The notes below the pieces were generated by a model. The model was not told the DNA's origin, searched no databases, and worked only from the letters and a program-made list of their open reading frames with translations. Below, in pieces: positions 5,314 to 9,580 of a stretch of 9,580 nt of DNA (position 1 is the stretch's first letter; each line of letters starts with the position of its first letter). The position numbers and the translations under genes were made by a program. This DNA comes from Paenibacillaceae bacterium UBA6304 (GTDB taxonomy: Bacteria > Bacillota > Bacilli > Paenibacillales > Paenibacillaceae): positions 1 to 9,580 of the forward strand of contig DJTQ01000450.1 of NCBI GenBank assembly GCA_002439285.1, in the 5' to 3' direction.

Positions 5314-6702
5314 TCAGCTAAGCATTTTCTTAGCAAGCTCGTATCCAACCTTCCAGATATCGCCTGCTCCCATCGTCAATACCAAATCTCCCGGCTGAAG
5401 TCGTCCTTGAAGCTCGTCGATAACATCCTGTTTGGTTGGCAGGTATCTTGCCCCCGCATTGCTGTTCTCTTTAATGAGATCAACCAGTTTGGAAGAGTTG
5501 ATTCCTTCGATTTGCTTCTCACCGGCAGGTGAGTATATATCCGTGATGATCACTTCATCAGCTCCGCTGAACGCACGGCTAAATGCATCCAGCAAAAAGA
5601 AGGTCCGGGTATAACGTTGCGGCTGGAAGACAGCGATAATCCGCTTGCCCGTAGCTTTGGCTGCAGCGATGGTCGCTTCAATCTCTGTCGGGTGATGCGC
5701 ATAATCATCAATTACAAGAATCCCGTCGCTTTCGCCAAGCACCTGAAAGCGACGCTTTGCCCCGTGAAACTTGGTGATCGCAGAAGTGATTTCGGCAAAA
5801 GGGATTCCCGCTTCCAGACAAACGATAATCGTGGCCATAGCGTTGTACACGTTATGTCTCCCGGGAACCGAAAGTTCAACCTGTCCAAGCTCCTGTTGGC
5901 CGTGCTTCATTGTAAAGGTTACTTGACGGTCACCGAGCTTGATCTGTTCGGCCGAATAATCGCAGTCCGAATCGATGCCGTAAGTTGTGATCTGACACTT
6001 CAAGCTTGGCAGCAATTCTATGACATTAGAATCGTCCCCGCAGACTACGGCCTTACCTTCCGGTTTGATCTGATTCAAAAACTGGACGTAAGCTTGCTTC
6101 AAGCGGCCAAAATCACCGCCATAATTTTCAAGATGATCGGCTTCAATATTCGTAACGACCCCTAAGTAGGGATGATACTGCAGGAAAGATCCGTCGCTTT
6201 CATCCGCTTCGGCCACGACAAAGTTCCCCTGGCCGGCTTTCGCGTTCGTGCCGATGTCCATGATCTCCCCGCCGATAATATAGGTAGGATCGGTTCCGCA
6301 TTGCTCCATGACGAGCGCAATCATTGAAGAGGTTGTCGTCTTGCCGTGAGCTCCAGCCACTGCAACACCCTTACGTTCATTAAGCAGCCGCGCCAGCATC
6401 TGGGAACGATGCAGAATCGGAATTCCTTGTTCCTCTGCTTCGACCCGTTCCACGTTATCTTTCGGCAGTGCTGTCGAATAGACGACCAAGTCCGCCCCAT
6501 GCACTTGCTCCGCCGTGTGGCCGATATAAATTTTGGCTCCCTTGGCCGCCAATTTTTCAGTCAGTTCCTGGGCGGCAACGTCCGATCCAGTCACGGTATA
6601 ACCCATTTCAAGCATTACGCGGGCGATGGCGCTCATGCCATATCCCCCAATACCGATAAAATGCACATGTTGTTCAGTCGTATTTAACAATTTAAAGTTC
6701 AC
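5314..6702 (-). CDS. murC: MurC, UDP-N-acetylmuramate--L-alanine ligase
   Basis: 462 residues, full length. The N-terminal Rossmann domain carries [11 protein letters not shown] (17-27). The central ATPase domain has P-loop AGAHGKTTT (116-124), EADESDGSF (165-173), [11 protein letters not shown] (184-194) and [10 protein letters not shown] (281-290). The C-terminal domain has RRFQ (317-320), DDYAHHPTE (332-340), FQPQRYTRT (359-367) and TMGAGDIW (443-450). Presence of both the MurC-type GGYGMS and DYAHHP motifs separates it from MurD, MurE, MurF and Mpl. It adds L-alanine to UDP-MurNAc with ATP, the first stem-peptide step of cytoplasmic peptidoglycan precursor synthesis. Start GTG 6702-6700 overlaps the folC stop (GTGA, 6702-6699); the AAAGG in the folC end is only 3 nt upstream, so initiation probably depends on coupling to folC. 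Confidence 0.98.
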   Translation of the reverse strand: MNFKLLNTTEQHVHFIGIGGYGMSAIARVMLEMGYTVTGSDVAAQELTEKLAAKGAKIYIGHTAEQVHGADLVVYSTALPKDNVERVEAEEQGIPILHRSQMLARLLNERKGVAVAGAHGKTTTSSMIALVMEQCGTDPTYIIGGEIMDIGTNAKAGQGNFVVAEADESDGSFLQYHPYLGVVTNIEADHLENYGGDFGRLKQAYVQFLNQIKPEGKAVVCGDDSNVIELLPSLKCQITTYGIDSDCDYSAEQIKLGDRQVTFTMKHGQQELGQVELSVPGRHNVYNAMATIIVCLEAGIPFAEITSAITKFHGAKRRFQVLGESDGILVIDDYAHHPTEIEATIAAAKATGKRIIAVFQPQRYTRTFFLLDAFSRAFSGADEVIITDIYSPAGEKQIEGINSSKLVDLIKENSNAGARYLPTKQDVIDELQGRLQPGDLVLTMGAGDIWKVGYELAKKMLS

Positions 6703-8072
6703 CAGCCTTTTTCAGAATCGGTTTGATGCAAAAGAGCTGCCCGCACATCCGAAATCATATACAGTGTGCCGGTGACCACCCCAAGATCTTCCCGTTCCGT
6801 ACGCGATTTCAGAAGAGAAAGGGCCTTCCTCCAGTCGCGTTCCACAATGATTTCCAATTCCGGTTTCGCCTTCGTATCCTTCAGCTCTTGGACAAGATCA
6901 TATAGCGCTTCAGCATCCAGCTTACGGCGAAAATCGGGCTCGGTCAGGATAAGCGTATCCACTATAGGTAATATATGCTGCAAGTAGGCATGATGATGCT
7001 TATTAGCTAGCATCCCCATCATCAAATTAAGCCTTTTATAACTAAATGTCTCCCGGATGCTCTTCGCCAGCGTTTCCGCACCTTCCGGATTGTGCGCGCC
7101 ATCAAGAACGATGCGCGGTTCAGCCGAGATCCGCTCCAGGCGCCCGGCCCAAAAGGTATCCTCGAATCCGCGTTGCACCGCCTCATCCTCCAGAACAAAA
7201 GCCATGTATTGCCGCAAAATTTCGAGCACCATCATGACACCTGCGGCATTCTTACATTGATGCTCGCCAAGCATTGACATCTCTAGCTCGAATTGGCGGA
7301 AAGGTCCATGGAACAATAACGACTGTCCTTTCTCACTGACCTTCTGACGATCAAACGAGAAGTGCTCGCCCATCAGGTATAGGCTGCTATGCTGCATCAA
7401 TGCTGTATTTTTCATCACTTCAATCGCTTCAGGCTGTTCAACACAGCTCACTACCGGAACACCGGGCTTGATAATCCCGGCTTTCTCACGTGCGATTTGA
7501 TCGATGGTATCGCCAAGAACATCCGTATGGTCATACCCGATATTCGTAATCAAGGAAACGATCGGAGTCACAATGTTAGTAACATCCATCCTTCCCCCAA
7601 GACCTGTCTCCCATACCACAACATCCGGGTAGCACTCCTCGGCAAAATAAAGAATCGCGATCGCAGTGCTGACTTCAAACATCGTCGGGGAGCCAAGTTC
7701 AGTCGTCGCAATTTCCTCGACAAGAGGTTTCACCCGGTTCGCAAGAGACAACAGGGTTTGCTCCGGGATATCTTGTCCATTGTACTGGAACCGGTTAGTG
7801 AATTTCATGATGTATGGAGAGGTATATGTTCCCACACTATAACCGCATTCCAGCAACGTACGAGTTAAAAAGGCGCATGAAGATCCTTTGCCGTTCGTAC
7901 CGGCAACATGGATGAATTTCAGTTTTCGCTGCGGGTTGCCGAAGCGTTCCATCAACAGGTATATGCGTTCCAAACCCGGACGGATTCCGAAAGGAATCAG
8001 CCCATTGATCCAATCCACAGCTTCACTATAGCTTTGCAGTGCTTCCTCGCACTGATCTTGATGAGCCCCCAT
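6699..8072 (-). CDS. folC: FolC, bifunctional dihydrofolate/folylpolyglutamate synthase
   Basis: 457 residues from ATG 8072-8070. Mur-ligase-like fold: P-loop GTNGKGS (58-64), [14 protein letters not shown] (83-96), [12 protein letters not shown] (155-166), [10 protein letters not shown] (178-187), [14 protein letters not shown] (196-209), WAGRLE (308-313), DGAHNPEG (324-331) and [11 protein letters not shown] (434-444). It joins glutamate to dihydropteroate and extends the polyglutamate tail of folates in the cytoplasm, using ATP. The frame opens at TTG 8087, but that codon has no ribosome binding site, whereas AAGGTGA (8084-8078) is 5 nt before ATG 8072, so the ATG is chosen. It follows valS as in Bacillus and is coupled to murC by a 4-nt overlap. 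The 118-nt gap to valS holds a hairpin and no clear promoter. Confidence 0.97.
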   Translation of the reverse strand: MGAHQDQCEEALQSYSEAVDWINGLIPFGIRPGLERIYLLMERFGNPQRKLKFIHVAGTNGKGSSCAFLTRTLLECGYSVGTYTSPYIMKFTNRFQYNGQDIPEQTLLSLANRVKPLVEEIATTELGSPTMFEVSTAIAILYFAEECYPDVVVWETGLGGRMDVTNIVTPIVSLITNIGYDHTDVLGDTIDQIAREKAGIIKPGVPVVSCVEQPEAIEVMKNTALMQHSSLYLMGEHFSFDRQKVSEKGQSLLFHGPFRQFELEMSMLGEHQCKNAAGVMMVLEILRQYMAFVLEDEAVQRGFEDTFWAGRLERISAEPRIVLDGAHNPEGAETLAKSIRETFSYKRLNLMMGMLANKHHHAYLQHILPIVDTLILTEPDFRRKLDAEALYDLVQELKDTKAKPELEIIVERDWRKALSLLKSRTEREDLGVVTGTLYMISDVRAALLHQTDSEKGW

Positions 8073-8077
8073 CACTT

Positions 8078-8084
8078 TCACCTT
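8078..8084 (-). promoter_or_regulatory. Ribosome binding site of folC
   Basis: AAGGTGA (8084-8078, minus strand) resembles the Bacillus consensus AAGGAGGTGA with three bases missing and sits 5 nt before ATG 8072. It lies inside the longer frame that starts at TTG 8087, which argues for the shorter protein. Confidence 0.6.
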
Positions 8085-8128
8085 CAATTAATTGTTGGAA
8101 TAATACTGCTCGATTAAACAACAGATTG

Positions 8129-8169
8129 GGCTGCGTTAATTCCCCGGAAATCGGACTATTAACGCAGCC
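8129..8169 (-). terminator. Hairpin between valS and folC, possible weak terminator
   Basis: GGCTGCGTTAAT (8129-8140) and ATTAACGCAGCC (8158-8169) are perfect 12-bp complements with a 17-nt loop, beginning 21 nt after the valS stop. On the minus strand the stem is followed by CAATCTGTTGTTT, a poor T-tract, so termination would be partial. It probably marks the end of the valS transcript or reduces read-through to folC-murC. No strong promoter is visible between it and folC. Confidence 0.55.
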
Positions 8170-8190
8170 TTAAGAGTTGATGAAATTGAC

Positions 8191-9580
8191 TTAGCCCTTC
8201 AATTCGCCGATCCGGGCCAGAACTTTATCGCGTTTTTCGGAATAATCATCCATCTTAGCGCGTTCTTCCTCGATCACCTTGGCCGGAGCCTTAGCGACAA
8301 AGCCCTCGTTGGCCAATTTCTTCTCTACGCGTTCCACTTCTTTGGTCAAATGTTCAACTTCTTTTTCAAGGCGTGCGATTTCTTGACTGATATCAATTAA
8401 TCCTGCGAGCGGAAGGTACAATTCAGCCCCGGTAACCACCGAAGTCATCGCTTTCTCCGGAACCGCCGACTGCAAGGAAGCTTCATACTGGGAAGTATTG
8501 CAGAACCGGCGGATGTAATGTCCGTTCTGATTCAGAATGTCCAGCAGTTCCGCAGAGGCCGGTTTAATGAACAGTTCGATTTTCTTACTCATTGGAACGT
8601 TCACTTCCGCCCGGATATTACGGACGGAACGGATCACGTCGACGAGCAGGCTCATTTCCTGTAAAGCATCCGGCGCTTCAAGCGAAGGATCATACTTAGG
8701 CCATTCGGCCAGTGTAATCGATTCGCCATGATGCGGCAAATGCTGCCATATTTCCTCGGAAATAAACGGCATGAACGGATGGATCAGACGCAAGGTGTGA
8801 TCCAGCACATAAGCGAGCACGGACTGCGTTTTGCGCTTGGCGTCAGCATCTTCCCCGTACAGAGACAATTTTGCGAACTCAATGTACCAATCGCAGAGAT
8901 CGTCCCAAATAAAGTTATACAACTGACGGCCGGTTTCACCAAATTCATAGGCATCGATCAGGCGGGTAATTTCACGCGCCGTTTCGTTGAAACGGTGAAG
9001 AATCCAACGGTCGGCGGTCGAGAGCTCCCCGCTGATATCAATATCCTCAAATGTAACGCCTTCCAGGTTCATCAAAGCGAACCGGGATGCATTCCAAATT
9101 TTGTTCGCAAAGTTACGGGCCTGCTCCACCCGCTCCCAATGGAAACGGAGATCCTGCCCCGGCGTGCTGCTTGTCGAGAGCATATAACGCATCGCATCAG
9201 CACCGTACTTCTCGATGACTTCCAACGGATCGACTCCGTTACCCAGCGATTTGGACATTTTGCGGCCTTCACTGTCACGGACCAATCCATGGATCAGAGC
9301 GTTTTTGAACGGAACGGTTTGGGTGAATTCCAATCCGGTAAAGATCATGCGGGATACCCAGAATGGAATAATATCATATCCGGTAACCAGAACGCTTGTA
9401 GGGAAATAACGTTTAAAGTCTTCGCTCTCTTCGTTAGGCCAGCCGAGTGTCGAGAAAGGCCAAAGGGCGGAGCTGAACCACGTATCGAGAACATCCTCAT
9501 CCTGTCTAATATCATCGCGTCCCAGCTTAGCCTTGGCTTCCGCTTCATCATGGGCAACAACCATTTCTCCGGTCGCTTCG
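8191..9580 (-). CDS. valS: ValS, valyl-tRNA synthetase (partial, N-terminus cut by window edge)
   Basis: 463 codons including the stop are present of a protein that is usually about 880 residues; the frame runs open through the right edge, so 9564 is not a start. The fragment contains the class I catalytic segment [20 protein letters not shown], then KMSKS (9261-9247) within [20 protein letters not shown], the helical anticodon-binding domain ([26 protein letters not shown]), and a C-terminal coiled coil ([20 protein letters not shown]) ending in ARIGELKG. It charges tRNA-Val with valine in the cytoplasm. The C-terminal arm and the folC neighbour indicate ValRS rather than IleRS or LeuRS. The missing upstream part would hold the HIGH motif, the editing domain and any T-box leader. 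Confidence 0.98.
   Translation of the reverse strand, partial: EATGEMVVAHDEAEAKAKLGRDDIRQDEDVLDTWFSSALWPFSTLGWPNEESEDFKRYFPTSVLVTGYDIIPFWVSRMIFTGLEFTQTVPFKNALIHGLVRDSEGRKMSKSLGNGVDPLEVIEKYGADAMRYMLSTSSTPGQDLRFHWERVEQARNFANKIWNASRFALMNLEGVTFEDIDISGELSTADRWILHRFNETAREITRLIDAYEFGETGRQLYNFIWDDLCDWYIEFAKLSLYGEDADAKRKTQSVLAYVLDHTLRLIHPFMPFISEEIWQHLPHHGESITLAEWPKYDPSLEAPDALQEMSLLVDVIRSVRNIRAEVNVPMSKKIELFIKPASAELLDILNQNGHYIRRFCNTSQYEASLQSAVPEKAMTSVVTGAELYLPLAGLIDISQEIARLEKEVEHLTKEVERVEKKLANEGFVAKAPAKVIEEERAKMDDYSEKRDKVLARIGELKG

Noticed and set aside
8088..8128. TATTAT upstream of folC as a promoter -10
   Set aside because: No -35-like hexamer at the right distance; read-through from valS past the imperfect terminator is as likely.

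Overview
The window is a conserved cell-envelope and septum locus of a spore-forming Bacillota bacterium, most likely Paenibacillus or a close relative in the Bacillales. The reasons are the gene order (valS, folC, a SpoIIB-like gene, maf, radC, mreB, mreC, mreD), the strong similarity of MreB to the Bacillus protein, Gram-positive Shine-Dalgarno sites, frequent GTG and TTG starts, and intrinsic terminators. The genus is an inference from synteny and protein character. Every recognised gene is on the minus strand, so transcription runs from the right edge to the left edge.

In order of transcription: the C-terminal half of valS (valyl-tRNA synthetase, cut by the right edge), a hairpin, folC (dihydrofolate/folylpolyglutamate synthase), and murC (UDP-MurNAc:L-Ala ligase), which overlaps folC by 4 nt. 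Two tandem hairpins follow, the second a textbook terminator. Next is a SpoIIB-like SPOR-domain membrane protein with its own terminator. A promoter with a perfect -10 then precedes maf (nucleotide pyrophosphatase), radC (JAMM-domain protein), mreB, mreC and mreD (cut by the left edge). A second good promoter lies at the end of radC for mreB. A terminator-like hairpin separates mreB from mreC, and mreC and mreD overlap by 4 nt.

Functionally, murC makes the first peptide-stem addition of peptidoglycan precursors. MreB, MreC and MreD organise lateral wall synthesis. The SpoIIB-like protein probably binds septal peptidoglycan during sporulation. Maf and RadC are the usual passengers beside mreBCD. 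folC and valS are housekeeping genes at the upstream end.

I see no mobile element, CRISPR array, tRNA, rRNA or clearly new multi-gene system. No stretch longer than about 175-195 bases lacks a gene, and each intergenic gap is described. The points worth a second look are regulatory: a 22-bp imperfect palindrome abutting the radC ribosome binding site, a Spo0A-box-like palindrome in the maf leader, hairpins within the mreBCD unit, a duplicated ribosome-binding/start site at the SpoIIB-like gene, a possible decayed small membrane-protein ORF overlapping a terminator, and the position of murC.
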